Assembly (NCBI GenBank): GCA_021604645.1 | Contig: BQJJ01000002.1 | Location: forward strand, 124,001-188,000 | Reading direction: 5' to 3' | Origin: Methyloligella sp. | Lineage (GTDB): Bacteria > Pseudomonadota > Alphaproteobacteria > Rhizobiales > HXMU1428-3 | DNA: 64,000 nucleotides | Shown here: positions 1 through 9,902 of the stretch, piece after piece | Numbering within the stretch: position 1 is the stretch's first letter | How the letters are laid out: each line of letters begins with the position of its first letter | Made by a program: the position numbers and the translations under genes | Notes under the pieces: model-generated | The model's input: only the letters and a program-made list of their open reading frames with translations | The model's database searches: none | Told to the model about the DNA's origin: nothing

Positions 1-1247
1 GCACTCGGCACAGCTTCATAGGTTGAACCATTTTCATAACGAGCACCTTTGGCAACAATAGCCTTACCATTAGCATCATGACCTGTTGCCCAAGTAACTT
101 TAACAAACGGTTTAGCTGATATAAATGAACAATCTGTTCTATCTATAACAAAAAAGAATCCGTTTTTAGGGGCATGCATAAACACTTTTCTTTTTTTGCC
201 ATTCAGCTCAATATCATCAAGCAAAATTTGTTGTGTTGATGTATAGTCCCATGTATCCCCAGGGGTAGTTTGATAATGACAATGATATTTACCTGTTGCC
301 GCATTCAAGGCTACGACAGAACTTAAATAAAGATTATCACCACCCTTTGGACTACGAATTTTCTGGCTCCAAGGACTGCCATTACCAACCCCAACATAAA
401 CAAGGTTAAGTTCAGGATCAAAAGCCATGGAATCCCATATGGTGCCACCACCACCGGCTTTCCAAAATTCGGCTGAATTATCCCACGTCTTCGCAGCCTT
501 TTTCATAGACTCATTTTCATACGGTTTATCTGGCGCCCCAGGCACAGAAAACCAACGCCATGACTGATTACCCGTCTTATGATCGTATGCTGTTATGTAT
601 CCCCGAACGCCATATTCAGCACCACCATTACCAATCAAGACTTTGCCATTATAAACGCGCGGTGCCCCTGTTATGGTATAACTTTTAGAGCGATCAATGA
701 TTGTATCTGTTTTCCAAACACGTTTGCCAGTAGCTGCATCAATAGCATGTAGATGCCCATCATAAGCACCAACGAAAACCATTCCTTCATAAACAGCCAC
801 ACCGCGGTTAACCACATCACAACAGCCTTTATGCGCGTAATCTTTAGGAACCTTAGGGTCATAACGCCAAAGTTCTTTTCCAGAAACAGCATCAATAGCA
901 TGCACGATACTCCAGGCAGAAGAAACAAACATCACACCATCTACTACAATTGGAGTTGCTTCTACACCACGACGTGATTCAAGCGAAGTAGACCAACTCA
1001 AACCAAGTTTTGTTACATTTTCATTGTTTATTTGATTTAATGTACTATAGCGCGTTTCACCATAATTGAGCCCATGAGTCGGCCAATTTTTATCTTCTTT
1101 ATCATTGGCGATAATCGCTGCTGTATTTATTTTATTCGTTACTTCTTTAATTTTATCAGGACTTATTTCTTTATGTCCATCTGATAGAGCAGGTGTAGCA
1201 ATTAGCGAAGCTAATAGCCCTCCTAATAACATAACTTTAAAGTTCAT
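1..1247 (-). CDS. PQQ-dependent alcohol dehydrogenase, quinohemoprotein type (N-terminal 415 residues; C-terminus beyond left edge)
   Basis: Periplasmic quinoprotein that oxidises an alcohol using pyrroloquinoline quinone and Ca2+ (methanol/ethanol dehydrogenase family). The ATG at 1247 has a GGGAGG ribosome site upstream and is followed by a signal peptide ending near LSDG. Seen in the sequence: the family opening NWPTHGLNYGETRYSTLNQI; adjacent cysteines C142-C143 (KGCCDVVNRG), which form the vicinal disulfide over PQQ in this family; GGAEYGVRG and VGNGSPW, supplying the Glu and Asn calcium/PQQ ligands; and D334 in TWDYTS at the catalytic aspartate position. The ATGHDANGKAIVAKGARY stretch resembles ethanol-type quinohemoproteins more than MxaF. 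The reading frame stays open to base 1, so whether a C-terminal cytochrome c domain exists cannot be seen. The substrate is not determined by the sequence. Confidence 0.9.
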   Translation of the reverse strand, partial: MNFKVMLLGGLLASLIATPALSDGHKEISPDKIKEVTNKINTAAIIANDKEDKNWPTHGLNYGETRYSTLNQINNENVTKLGLSWSTSLESRRGVEATPIVVDGVMFVSSAWSIVHAIDAVSGKELWRYDPKVPKDYAHKGCCDVVNRGVAVYEGMVFVGAYDGHLHAIDAATGKRVWKTDTIIDRSKSYTITGAPRVYNGKVLIGNGGAEYGVRGYITAYDHKTGNQSWRWFSVPGAPDKPYENESMKKAAKTWDNSAEFWKAGGGGTIWDSMAFDPELNLVYVGVGNGSPWSQKIRSPKGGDNLYLSSVVALNAATGKYHCHYQTTPGDTWDYTSTQQILLDDIELNGKKRKVFMHAPKNGFFFVIDRTDCSFISAKPFVKVTWATGHDANGKAIVAKGARYENGSTYEAVPS

Positions 1248-1362
1248 CTATTATTAAAACCTCCCAAGAAAAATGCTTTTTAAGAGGTTAGAACTGAACA
1301 TAAAAGAGAATAGAAAGTCTCGGTTAATCACGCCACAGATTAATGTTTAAAGCGACAAAAAC

Positions 1363-2814
1363 TTATAATTTATAGCCAATTCTTAGACCGCCCCAATGAG
1401 AACCTTGAACAAAAATAGGAGCAGAAACATCCTTCAATACAACAAAGTTTCCTCCCCCCATGTCCCTTAAATAAGTCTGTAGCAAAACAGATTTTTTATT
1501 TCTGCTCGCCCGACGACCAGTACGATCATCAAAGATACGTCTATTCCGAGAATTAGCTGCATTCCATGCTGGATCATTACCTTGTGGTTTAGAAAAAGCT
1601 TTATTATGTGTTGGTACATAAGAATTTACATCGCAAGCTGCACAAAAAATAACATTTCCATAACGTCCTAGAATGTTTTCTTGTATATTAGGTAGGACTT
1701 CATCTGCAAACTCCGTAAATTTTGTGAAATATTGCTTCGGATTTGACCCTTCAATTTCTTGATAGTTTTTATCAAAAAGGTCTTCATAAGAAATTCTTCC
1801 TGTATCAACTGCATTATTAAAAATCGAACTAATTTCTATAGCAGCCTCTTTCACTAAAAGAATCATTTCACGATCTTCAATTTTAGCACCATTCTCAGCA
1901 GCAATTACAACGAGTTCATCTCCAAAATCGCAGATCTTACTCATCTTCCTAACAACATCATTTAAAGACTCTCCGGCCTCTTTCTCATTATTTGCGACAA
2001 GTTCTGATGACAATAAAATCTCATTACAAATAGTTTGAATTCCATCCATTTGTTCTGAAACAGAATCTGTTGTTTTATCAACTCTATGTAATGCCATAGA
2101 AGTCTCTTCTAGAATTGTGGTTACTGAAGATGATTGCTTTTCTAGAGCAGCGGCTGTTTTCGCTGCAGATGCATTTGATTTAGTTAATAAACTAAAATCA
2201 GTTGCTATTTTACTTAGAGTTTCATCTATTTGTGCTGTAGCTTCTGTTGTTGAAAACGCAAGTGACTTTACTTCATCTGCAACAACATTAAACCCTTTAC
2301 CAGCTTCGCCTGCCCGCGCAGCTTCAATTGTAGCATTTAACGCTAAAAGTTTTGTCTGTTTTGCTATGCTATTAATGACCGCTGCAATTTTTCCTACATT
2401 TTGCAAAGGCACATGAAGTATCTCCATCTGATTGGAAATTTCTTCTACAGCTTGAATTAATTTATTCACCGAAGAAGTTGTACGATGCACAGTTTCCATG
2501 TAAACCAGCATTTCATTGTTAGCCTTACAAGCTATTTCACTTGAACTAACTATTTCTCCAGAGATGATTTCATTGACTTGTCGCAATTCTTCAATCTGTT
2601 CAATAAAATGACTAAATGCAGATTTATCAATTTCTGACTTTTCAAAAATCTCATCAATATTGCCAGATGACTCTGCTATATCAAGACCTAGTTCACTAAC
2701 TCGAGCACTCAAGAAATCGAAAATTTTTTCAATTTCACCCAGAGACATATCCATTTCATTAACGATATTATCTTCAACTTGTGAAGTTGAAACTTTCTTT
2801 AGATGAGTATCCAT
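1363..2814 (-). CDS. Soluble methyl-accepting chemotaxis protein with C-terminal sensory domain
   Basis: Cytoplasmic chemoreceptor of 483 residues that should signal to CheA/CheW. Residues 1-100 are a helical, charged coiled coil without any membrane segment. The conserved signalling hairpin lies at about 145-180 ([20 protein letters not shown], then [15 protein letters not shown]). After roughly residue 330 comes a separate C-terminal domain with [30 protein letters not shown] and [20 protein letters not shown]. That region recurs in alphaproteobacterial receptors and looks like a Cache-type sensor fold placed behind the signalling domain; the ligand is unknown. No signal peptide or transmembrane helix is visible, so it is predicted to be cytoplasmic. 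It has its own ATG at 2814 with a purine-rich GGGAAG site, and is separated from the porin by a strong terminator. Confidence 0.85.
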   Translation of the reverse strand: MDTHLKKVSTSQVEDNIVNEMDMSLGEIEKIFDFLSARVSELGLDIAESSGNIDEIFEKSEIDKSAFSHFIEQIEELRQVNEIISGEIVSSSEIACKANNEMLVYMETVHRTTSSVNKLIQAVEEISNQMEILHVPLQNVGKIAAVINSIAKQTKLLALNATIEAARAGEAGKGFNVVADEVKSLAFSTTEATAQIDETLSKIATDFSLLTKSNASAAKTAAALEKQSSSVTTILEETSMALHRVDKTTDSVSEQMDGIQTICNEILLSSELVANNEKEAGESLNDVVRKMSKICDFGDELVVIAAENGAKIEDREMILLVKEAAIEISSIFNNAVDTGRISYEDLFDKNYQEIEGSNPKQYFTKFTEFADEVLPNIQENILGRYGNVIFCAACDVNSYVPTHNKAFSKPQGNDPAWNAANSRNRRIFDDRTGRRASRNKKSVLLQTYLRDMGGGNFVVLKDVSAPIFVQGSHWGGLRIGYKL

Positions 2815-2848
2815 TTTTTCTTCCCTTTAAAATCGAGACAATAAAAAA

Positions 2849-2881
2849 CTGGCTGATACTAGGTCGAGTAATATCAGCCAG
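2849..2881 (-). terminator. Rho-independent terminator of the porin gene
   Basis: A perfect 10-bp stem (CTGGCTGATA / TATCAGCCAG) with a 13-nt loop. Read on the minus strand the stem is followed at once by TTTTTT, so it ends porin transcription before the chemoreceptor gene. Confidence 0.8.
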
Positions 2882-2980
2882 CCCGAACAAGCTTAGGAGT
2901 AGCTTGCTTACTTCCCTACTAGGAGGAACAGCTAATAGAGAAATCAGAATTTTTATTATTTTGTATTTATTGGAAATAGC

Positions 2981-3010
2981 AGAAGCTGCCCTATATCTAG
3001 AGCAGCTTCT
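2981..3010. terminator. Second hairpin directly behind the porin stop codon
   Basis: AGAAGCTGC and GCAGCTTCT form a 9-bp stem with a 12-nt loop only 7 bp after the porin stop. There is no T-run on the minus strand, so it is more likely an mRNA 3'-end protector or attenuator working with the terminator at 2849-2881. Confidence 0.45.
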
Positions 3011-3017
3011 TTAAACG

Positions 3018-4421
3018 CTAGAAGAAAATTATTCCACCAACAACAACTTCATCCCAATCGCGAATGCCATCAGATAATGGAGCTGCGGTAGAACCAGCTA
3101 CGGCATCAACTTCAAACTCTAAGTGTGTATATTTCACATAAAGTTGCATTGCCGCTGCATCAATCCACTGGTTAACACCAGCCCCCCAACGAGTAATTTC
3201 TGAACCAGTTACACCATTTGCGAATAAAAGAGGGTCATAACGATCTTTATAGATGCCATAATCACCAAAGATAGATGTAGCTCCAAGTGAGTTCCATTTT
3301 TGCTTAATACCAACTTTGATATACAGACTTTCTGGACTGTCTTCAAACCTAGCATTAGGATCAGCTGCATTAACCAGAGCGCTTGCAGCAACACCATTAA
3401 TTGTGTCAACTTTTTCTGTATTATAATCAAAATTAGCAAAGATACCTGTTGGCACATGCATGAAACCACCAGCTAGATTAAAGACTTCAACGTCTGTGCC
3501 TGCTCCTGCAATACCATTACCAGCAACACTGTTGCTTGTCGCATTAATATAACCAGCAGCAGCTGCAACTTTAAAGTCTCCAAACTGACCAGCATATTTC
3601 AACACGATATCAAAAAAATCGTTTTCACCCCAAGATGTAGATAGTGTAAAACCAGAAACAGTTGGCGACACATACTTAACGGAATTGGTAAGCAATCCAA
3701 AACAATCCATACCAATGCCAGCATTAATCGCATTACAAGCAGCTAAGTCAGCACTAGTCACACCAACTTTCAAAGGATTTGAACCAGCCACATTACCACC
3801 TGTTAAACCAGGCGCCAAACTACCATCAGCATTAAATGAACCACCATTTGCGCTTCTTAGTTTGAATCTATTGCCTCGGAAAATTGGAGCTACACCTGAC
3901 CATAGGCCACCTGATAAATCGACAACACCTACATTATCAGAAGCCTGTTGCTGCAACCCCCAACTTAGAGTACCTAGTCTTTCACTTTTTACATACATAT
4001 AGCTTTCTAAAAGACCAAGCCCGCCGACAAAAGAACCATCATCATTTTGCTGGCTCACACCAAACAGAGCTTCACCTTGAATAGGTTCAATAGTAATCGC
4101 ATAGCCTGCAGACCAATCCGAACTAATTTTTGCAGATCCTGCAAAAGTAATGCGAGTAGAAAGTGTGTGACCATTATCGGTTATTTGATACACATCACTG
4201 TCAACACCATCATCCCAAATATAAAGAGCTTGGTTTACCCACCCAGAGATTGAAAGTGAGACTTTACGGTTACCTTTTCGAGCTGTTGTTGCTTCAAGAG
4301 TAGCAACTCTTTCTTCTAAGTCCGCACAACAGTCACCACCTAGATCAGCAGCTGAAGCGGCTGATGCAGATAAGCTGAAAGCAGCTGAACATAATAATGA
4401 AAATAATAAACTTTGTTTCAT
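3018..4421 (-). CDS. Outer-membrane porin, Hyphomicrobiales Omp2b-like (Porin_2) family
   Basis: General diffusion porin of the outer membrane, 467 residues. I start at ATG 4421 (MKQSLLF) rather than the upstream codon because GGGGGA lies just before it and a clean signal peptide follows (ending ASAADLG). The mature N-terminus has the family hallmark: a cysteine pair (GGDCCADLEERVATLE) opening a short coiled coil that trimerises these porins, then KVSLSISGWVNQALYIWDDG, the first beta strands. The rest alternates beta strands and loops and ends in Phe (VVVGGIIFF), as expected for BamA-dependent insertion. Length and layout match Brucella/Rhizobium Omp2-type porins, which is the main taxonomic clue to Hyphomicrobiales or close relatives. 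It is divergent from the AraC regulator at 4865, which could control it (inference). Confidence 0.9.
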   Translation of the reverse strand: MKQSLLFSLLCSAAFSLSASAASAADLGGDCCADLEERVATLEATTARKGNRKVSLSISGWVNQALYIWDDGVDSDVYQITDNGHTLSTRITFAGSAKISSDWSAGYAITIEPIQGEALFGVSQQNDDGSFVGGLGLLESYMYVKSERLGTLSWGLQQQASDNVGVVDLSGGLWSGVAPIFRGNRFKLRSANGGSFNADGSLAPGLTGGNVAGSNPLKVGVTSADLAACNAINAGIGMDCFGLLTNSVKYVSPTVSGFTLSTSWGENDFFDIVLKYAGQFGDFKVAAAAGYINATSNSVAGNGIAGAGTDVEVFNLAGGFMHVPTGIFANFDYNTEKVDTINGVAASALVNAADPNARFEDSPESLYIKVGIKQKWNSLGATSIFGDYGIYKDRYDPLLFANGVTGSEITRWGAGVNQWIDAAAMQLYVKYTHLEFEVDAVAGSTAAPLSDGIRDWDEVVVGGIIFF

Positions 4422-4864
4422 TCGGATAAATCCCCCAAAATAAATTGCAGCCACTTTTAAACATCTAATAGAAAGCAGCAGATACATGACAAATTATGTG
4501 AATACATAGGGGATATGCTTGGTGGATAGCGCCTAGGCATTTTGCAATATGCGCCAAAATGATTTCTTATAACAAAAGTCAGTTCACATGTGTCATAATG
4601 AACACTATTTTTTAGTCTGAAAATTTCTAAAAATGATAATTTTAATAACGACAATGAGGAATATCATGATGTCTTTAATATTGAATGATAATAAAAATTT
4701 ATTGTCTTTTTTGGAACTCAGTATTTCCAATTTTTAAAAACAATCATAAAGTAAAATATTCAGAATAAAAAAAGAACAACTAAAAACATAAAATTAACAA
4801 TAAAAACAAATAGTTAAATGCACGCTGTTTCTTTTAGTATTTTGTGAATAGGGAGGATACTATT
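4422..4864. promoter_or_regulatory. Divergent porin/araC intergenic region
   Basis: About 440 bp of very AT-rich sequence holding the promoters of the porin (minus) and the AraC regulator (plus). I see no coding capacity and no convincing palindromic operator. Confidence 0.5.
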
Positions 4865-5782
4865 ATGGATCTACATTTTGAAGAATGGAGCCAAAGGTTG
4901 CTAAATAACTGTGGCCACTACTTTGGCATACCAGTTTCAAATGAAGATGAACCACAAGGTCACTTCAATGTTCTTCATTCATATGGCTTAGATATTATGG
5001 ACATCGCAACGAATGCAGATCGAATTCAACGCACTCGAATTGACGTTAAAAAAGATGATCTAGAATATATATATTTACTAAAACAATTAAAAGGCACAAC
5101 GATTGCCTCACATAATAACAAAACAAGTTTGATAGAACCTGGAGACTTCTTCTTATTAGATTCAACACAAAGTGTAGAATTATTTTATCAAGGAAATTTA
5201 TCTCATTTTATGTCAATACATATGCCAAGAAAAGAATTTCTTGATTGGTGCCATTGGAAAATAGAAATCGGCACTGTTTGTAAATCCAATCATCTTCAAG
5301 GCAAGGCCTTAAACGTCGCATTTCCAGAAGACAATTTATTCGATGAACGCGCTTCTGGAAAAGAAACTGATTTCCTTTTTGATTTAGCAAGGATCGCTTT
5401 TTTCAAAGAAAAAGAACATACGAGTGTTCTTCGGTATTCAGATCGTATTAATAGATTTGAAGCGATAAAACACATCATTGACCAAAACATTACAAACCCA
5501 GAAATGTCTTTGGAATTACTATCTGCAATTACTAAAATGTCACCCAGACAATTGCAAAGAGATTTCAAAGATCAAGGAACAACTTTTTCAAATATTTTAA
5601 ATGAAAAACGTTTGCAACTAGCTGTCGAAAAATTGAAATTAGCTAGCGTAAACCACAACAAACCAAACATAGCTTTTATTGCTTTTAATTGTGGGTTTGG
5701 GGATGTTTCTAACTTCAATAGAAAATTTAAAAATCGTTTTGGTTGCTGCCCTACGGATTATTATCAAAACCATTTACAGTAG
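4865..5782 (+). CDS. AraC/XylS-family transcriptional regulator
   Basis: A 305-residue regulator with an N-terminal cupin-like ligand/dimerisation half (AraC-binding-like, roughly residues 30-190, including GDFFLLDSTQ) and a C-terminal double helix-turn-helix (about 205-305; SLELLSAITKMSPRQLQRDF, then IAFNCGFGDVSNFNRKFKNR), which is the conserved AraC signature. The reading frame could open at a GTG at 4844, but GGGAGG sits eight bases before ATG 4865, so I use the latter. It is monocistronic and divergent from the porin. No ligand can be named; members with this architecture often respond to small aromatic or nutrient signals. Confidence 0.85.
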   Translation: MDLHFEEWSQRLLNNCGHYFGIPVSNEDEPQGHFNVLHSYGLDIMDIATNADRIQRTRIDVKKDDLEYIYLLKQLKGTTIASHNNKTSLIEPGDFFLLDSTQSVELFYQGNLSHFMSIHMPRKEFLDWCHWKIEIGTVCKSNHLQGKALNVAFPEDNLFDERASGKETDFLFDLARIAFFKEKEHTSVLRYSDRINRFEAIKHIIDQNITNPEMSLELLSAITKMSPRQLQRDFKDQGTTFSNILNEKRLQLAVEKLKLASVNHNKPNIAFIAFNCGFGDVSNFNRKFKNRFGCCPTDYYQNHLQ

Positions 5783-5863
5783 TAATAGTACCTGTAAAAT
5801 TTGGTAATGTAATTTAAAGAATGCAATACAGAAAATTTAACATATATAATGTTTTTATTGGAA

Positions 5864-6634
5864 CTATCTTAGCTTGATATTTACCAGAGCCCCTATAATA
5901 AATTTATAGAACATGCATTTCCAATTAACTGATTTATAATTGCCATCTTCCAACATGATTGCACTAGGACTTTTATAATCTGTGTTGGTCAAAATACTTT
6001 TCTCAAGTAAGGACGTATTATCCCTTACCTCATACTTTAATGAATTATTCTTATTTAGGTAAAACTCAATCATCATAGTATTGCGGGGAATATACGGTCG
6101 AATATTTTCATTTATTTGAAAATTTGATTGTCTTTTCAATCGGATAATTTTTTCCCTATGATTTAATTTATAGATGTTTTTAATCGTTGGGCATTTCTGC
6201 ATTATAAGATCGTAATTAAAATCTACATCTTCAGTTAAAAGTATACTCTTAGGATTAATAAGATTAACTCCATTAATTATCGCACCTTGTGTGATAGCAG
6301 AGCTTATAGGACAAAAAACAATCCCTCTCCGAATTAATTCAATTACAATACAAGTCCAATGATAATTAACCTCTCCTATGACATAAATTATATCACCCTT
6401 TTGAAACCCAATATCATTTTCAACTTCAGAGAAAAAAAAAGCCCCACCAGCAAGTTCATTATAGCGAACACACTGAGAAAGATGGTTCTTGTTATCCTTA
6501 AAAATTATAGCAAGTTTATCTTCCCAGCGTGACCATTCATCAATAATGTCATGAGTAAAATTAAAATTTGGAGGTATTTTAAAAACATAATTTTTATCAA
6601 ATTCATGACTACTTTTATCCAAATAAAAAACCAT
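5864..6634 (-). CDS. Degenerate, truncated acyl-CoA synthetase-like (AMP-binding) protein
   Basis: 256 residues that resemble only the N-terminal third of an acyl/acetyl-CoA synthetase: FNFTHDIIDEWSRWEDKLAI, then GFQKGDIIYVIGEVNYHW and IELIRRGIVFCPISSAITQG correspond to the family's opening strands. The nucleotide-binding loop (TSGTTG-PKG) is missing where it should appear (around residues 170-195), and everything downstream is absent. Codon use is extremely AT-rich. It lies 43 bp behind an intact acyl-CoA ligase on the same strand. Most likely it is a decaying gene copy that still has an open frame; a non-catalytic role is possible but unsupported. Confidence 0.5.
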   Translation of the reverse strand: MVFYLDKSSHEFDKNYVFKIPPNFNFTHDIIDEWSRWEDKLAIIFKDNKNHLSQCVRYNELAGGAFFFSEVENDIGFQKGDIIYVIGEVNYHWTCIVIELIRRGIVFCPISSAITQGAIINGVNLINPKSILLTEDVDFNYDLIMQKCPTIKNIYKLNHREKIIRLKRQSNFQINENIRPYIPRNTMMIEFYLNKNNSLKYEVRDNTSLLEKSILTNTDYKSPSAIMLEDGNYKSVNWKCMFYKFIIGALVNIKLR

Positions 6635-6677
6635 GCTCTTACTACATACCTTAAGCTCATTTAGAAATTTAAGTGAT

Positions 6678-8384
6678 TTATTGCTCTAAAAAATCGCTAT
6701 TTCTAAGCTTAAATTTTTGTATTTTCCCTGTTGATGTTTTTGGTAATTCACAAAACTTTATTGTCGTTGGGCATTTATAATGAGCCATATTATCCCGGCA
6801 GAATTTTAACAACTCATCCTCAGAAATAGTGGCTCCCTCACTAAGCTCAACAAACGCACAAGGAGTTTCACCCCATTTTTCATGCGGCCTACCAACGACA
6901 GCTACAGCAGAAATACTGTCATGTTTATAAAGAGTATTCTCAATTTCAATTGATGAAATATTTTCTCCGCCTGAAATTATAATATCCTTTGAACGGTCTT
7001 TGAGTTGAATATATCCATCAGGATGAATTACCCCTAAATCACCTGTATGAAACCATCCTTTAGAAAAAGCTTCCTTAGTAGCACTTGAATTTTTTAAGTA
7101 CCCTTTCATAATGTTATTACCCTGCAGCATAACTTCCCCCATAGTGCCCCCATCTTTTGGAACTTCCTGCATGGTCAACGGATCCATTACGGTTAAGTTT
7201 TCCAAACTAGGATAATTAACACCTTGTCGTGCTTGCTTCTTAGCCTTTTCTTCGGAAGGCAATACATCCCACTCTTCTTTCCATGTATTAACCACAGAGG
7301 GCCCATAGCTTTCAGTTAGTCCATAAACATGAACCACTTTAAAACCTTCATCGGTCATTGCTTTTAAAACAGATTCAGGAGGAGGAGCTGCTGCAACAAC
7401 AAATGTAACTTGATGCTCAAAGCTTCGTTTCTCCAATGCAGTCGCATTCAAAATGGAGGACATAACAATAGGTGCCCCACACAACAAATCCACCTTTTCA
7501 TTCGCTATGGCTTCATAAATTGGTTCTGGACGAACCCAGCGCAAACAAATATTCGTCCCGGCAACTGCTGCTATTGACCAAGGAAAACACCAGCCGTTAC
7601 AATGGAACATAGGCAAAGTCCACAAATAAGTTGGATGATTACATAAACCACTTGTCAAGTTATTCGAGTAGCACATTAAAGTGGCACCACGATGATGGTA
7701 AACAACACCTTTTGGATTACCTGTAGTCCCAGAAGTATAGTTAACCGAAATTGCATCCCACTCATTTTCAGGCAATTCCCATTGATAATTTACATCACCT
7801 GCAGATAAAAATGCCTCATACTCTATGTCAGAGAGACGCTGCCCCTCAATGTCAAACTCTGGATCCACATAATCAATTACAATAGGTCTAACATTACACT
7901 TTTCTAAAGCAGCTTTCATCGTTTTGGAAAATTCTAAATCTGTAATTAAAACCTTAGTTTCAGCATGATCCATTTGAAAAGCTATAGTGTCAGCATCTAG
8001 TCTCGTATTCATTGTATGCAATACAGCTCCAGACATTGGCACACCCATATGAGCCTCGAGCATTGCTGGTGTATTTGACAACATCACAGATACTGTGTGC
8101 CCTTTTTCAACCCCCACCTTAGCTAATTGACTAGCAAGCTTTACACTACGCTGATAAAAAGTCTTATAATCCATTCGACTTGTATTATGCACTATAGCTA
8201 TCCGATTAGGATAAATCATTGCAGAACGTTTGAAGAATGTTAAAGGACTTAGCGATTGGTAATTTGCTTGAGTTTTTTGAAGATCACCGTTGTATATATC
8301 ACCGCTAGAAAATGTGCTTTTAGGTTGATCTTTAATTTGATTTGGTTGAGATTTAAAAAAACTTTTAAAATAACGTTTCATCAT
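6678..8384 (-). CDS. Acyl-CoA ligase, AMP-binding (DmdB/medium-chain fatty-acid CoA ligase-like)
   Basis: ATP-dependent activation of a carboxylic acid to its CoA thioester through an acyl-adenylate; cytoplasmic. All core motifs are visible: YTSGTTGNPKGVVYHHRG (P-loop), YGLTESYG, HTGDLGVIHPDGYIQLKDRS, and the C-terminal lysine motif PKTSTGKIQKFKLR. The N-terminal block SPLTFFKRSAMIYPNRIA with VPMSGAVLHTMNTRLDADTI matches the clade holding 3-methylmercaptopropionyl-CoA ligases (DmdB) and medium-chain ligases. The start is uncertain: AGGAGG at 8405-8410 is only 2 nt from a TTG at 8402 but 20 nt from the first ATG at 8384. It follows the etf/acyl-CoA dehydrogenase block after a terminator, so it probably feeds that pathway from its own promoter. 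Confidence 0.85.
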   Translation of the reverse strand: MMKRYFKSFFKSQPNQIKDQPKSTFSSGDIYNGDLQKTQANYQSLSPLTFFKRSAMIYPNRIAIVHNTSRMDYKTFYQRSVKLASQLAKVGVEKGHTVSVMLSNTPAMLEAHMGVPMSGAVLHTMNTRLDADTIAFQMDHAETKVLITDLEFSKTMKAALEKCNVRPIVIDYVDPEFDIEGQRLSDIEYEAFLSAGDVNYQWELPENEWDAISVNYTSGTTGNPKGVVYHHRGATLMCYSNNLTSGLCNHPTYLWTLPMFHCNGWCFPWSIAAVAGTNICLRWVRPEPIYEAIANEKVDLLCGAPIVMSSILNATALEKRSFEHQVTFVVAAAPPPESVLKAMTDEGFKVVHVYGLTESYGPSVVNTWKEEWDVLPSEEKAKKQARQGVNYPSLENLTVMDPLTMQEVPKDGGTMGEVMLQGNNIMKGYLKNSSATKEAFSKGWFHTGDLGVIHPDGYIQLKDRSKDIIISGGENISSIEIENTLYKHDSISAVAVVGRPHEKWGETPCAFVELSEGATISEDELLKFCRDNMAHYKCPTTIKFCELPKTSTGKIQKFKLRNSDFLEQ

Positions 8385-8402
8385 GCGTCCACAAATATAC
8401 AA

Positions 8403-8975
8403 AACCTCCTTACACCGCTCTTGAACAAAAACGAAATAATCTAGCCTTTCAATTTTAAAACAAGACTATCTTCTATTCATCTGTGTAGTAGGAAGTTTAT
8501 TACTTTTTCTAAGTTAAAAAACTAAATGAAATTACATCAGTAACAGACAGACCCAATCGTTCTAAATTAAGGTATGTTGATTTAATTAGCCTCTAATCAA
8601 ATCGACTTCTTTCATTACCTTCAAAACGAGAGCTCCACAAAATTCTCTTACTAACCTCTAAAGCCTGTTAAAAATTCTAATCATTAATCCATACCCTCCC
8701 TTGATATGATTTTTTATTATGAGAAATTATCATGCTCAAAGTATAGTTTTTAGGTCGAAACTTCCTGGACTTAAGCGACATTGCTGCCTGTAAAAAGCGC
8801 CAATGGATGAGAGTGCAAATTCTAGAATATAAAATTCTGATTTAGCCTTCCTCATAACTTATGTTCCATATAACCCCAGGAAATTCAAATACTTATATGA
8901 AAGATTATCATAGGCCAGAGAAACTCAATTCTCTGGCCTGTTTTGTAAAGTTTATATGATTTAAGATCAGTAAGA
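8403..8975. other. Non-coding spacer between ligase and etfA
   Basis: 570 bp with stop codons in all frames. Apart from the ligase ribosome site at its left end and the hairpin at 8912-8939, I see nothing; it should hold the ligase promoter. Confidence 0.5.
8912..8939. terminator. Terminator hairpin downstream of etfA
   Basis: Perfect 11-bp stem AGGCCAGAGAA / TTCTCTGGCCT with a 6-nt loop, 37 bp beyond the etfA stop. The T-rich tail (GTTTTG) is on the plus side only, so termination of the minus-strand operon may depend mainly on the stem. Confidence 0.65.
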
Positions 8976-9902
8976 TTATAGCGCGGCTTCTAGCTCTGGT
9001 AGAGCTTCAAATAGATCCGCGACTAAACCGTAATCAGCCACTTGGAAGATAGGGGCTTCTTCATCTTTGTTAATCGCAACGATGATTTTACTGTCTTTCA
9101 TGCCAGCTAAGTGCTGAATAGCGCCTGAGATGCCAACGGCGATATAGAGCTCTGGAGCTACCACTTTACCTGTTTGGCCGACTTGGTAGTCATTTGGCAC
9201 GAAGCCGCTATCGACAGCAGCTCTTGAAGCACCAACGGCTGCGCCGACTTTGTCTGCGATTTTTTCAATGAGGGCAAAGTTTTCACCTGAGCCCATGCCG
9301 CGACCACCAGAGATGATGATTTTAGCAGATGTGAGCTCTGGGCGATCTGATTTTGATAGCTCTTCTGAGACGAACTCTGAGATACCTACTTGTGCTGGGG
9401 CATCGACAGATTCTACAGCAGCTGAGCCACCTTCAGAGGCTGCTTCAAAAGCTGTTGTACGAACAGTGATGATTTTTTTAGCATCATTTGTTTCAACAGT
9501 TTGAAGGGCGTTGCCTGCGTAAATTGGGCGCACAAATGTGTTAGCTGATTTCACTTCAATGATGTCTGAGAGTTGACCAACATCGAGTTTAGCTGCAACG
9601 CGTGGCATGAAGTTTTTGCCAGTTGTTGTTGCTGCCACCAATGCTGCATCATAATTGGCCATTAATGGCACGATGAGTTCAGCCATTTCTTCAGCAAGTT
9701 GATTTTTCAGCTGAGGGGCGCTCGCCACCAGCACTTTTCTCACACCTGATAGTTTGGCAGCTTGTTCAGCAACTGCTTGGCAACCCTCACCTGCAACAAG
9801 AATATCTGTGTCACCACCAATGGCGATGGCCGCTGTTAGCGCTTTCGCTGTTGCCGGGCTTAGGGTACTGTTATCGTGATCTGCAATGAGTAGATTTGTC
9901 AT
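8976..9902 (-). CDS. etfA: Electron transfer flavoprotein, alpha subunit
   Basis: FAD-carrying half of ETF, which passes electrons from acyl-CoA dehydrogenases to ETF:ubiquinone oxidoreductase. 308 residues, the usual length. The C-terminal FAD-binding domain is intact: SGGRGMGSGENF, GASRAAVDSGFVPNDYQVGQ (with TGK following), YIAVGISGAIQHLAGM and INKDEEAPIFQVADYGLV. Its start codon directly abuts the etfB stop, so the pair is translationally coupled. It is placed last in the acyl-CoA oxidation operon and therefore probably serves the neighbouring dehydrogenase, and likely the whole cell. Base composition is noticeably more GC-rich than the flanking operon genes, as expected for a highly expressed core gene. 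Confidence 0.96.
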   Translation of the reverse strand: MTNLLIADHDNSTLSPATAKALTAAIAIGGDTDILVAGEGCQAVAEQAAKLSGVRKVLVASAPQLKNQLAEEMAELIVPLMANYDAALVAATTTGKNFMPRVAAKLDVGQLSDIIEVKSANTFVRPIYAGNALQTVETNDAKKIITVRTTAFEAASEGGSAAVESVDAPAQVGISEFVSEELSKSDRPELTSAKIIISGGRGMGSGENFALIEKIADKVGAAVGASRAAVDSGFVPNDYQVGQTGKVVAPELYIAVGISGAIQHLAGMKDSKIIVAINKDEEAPIFQVADYGLVADLFEALPELEAAL

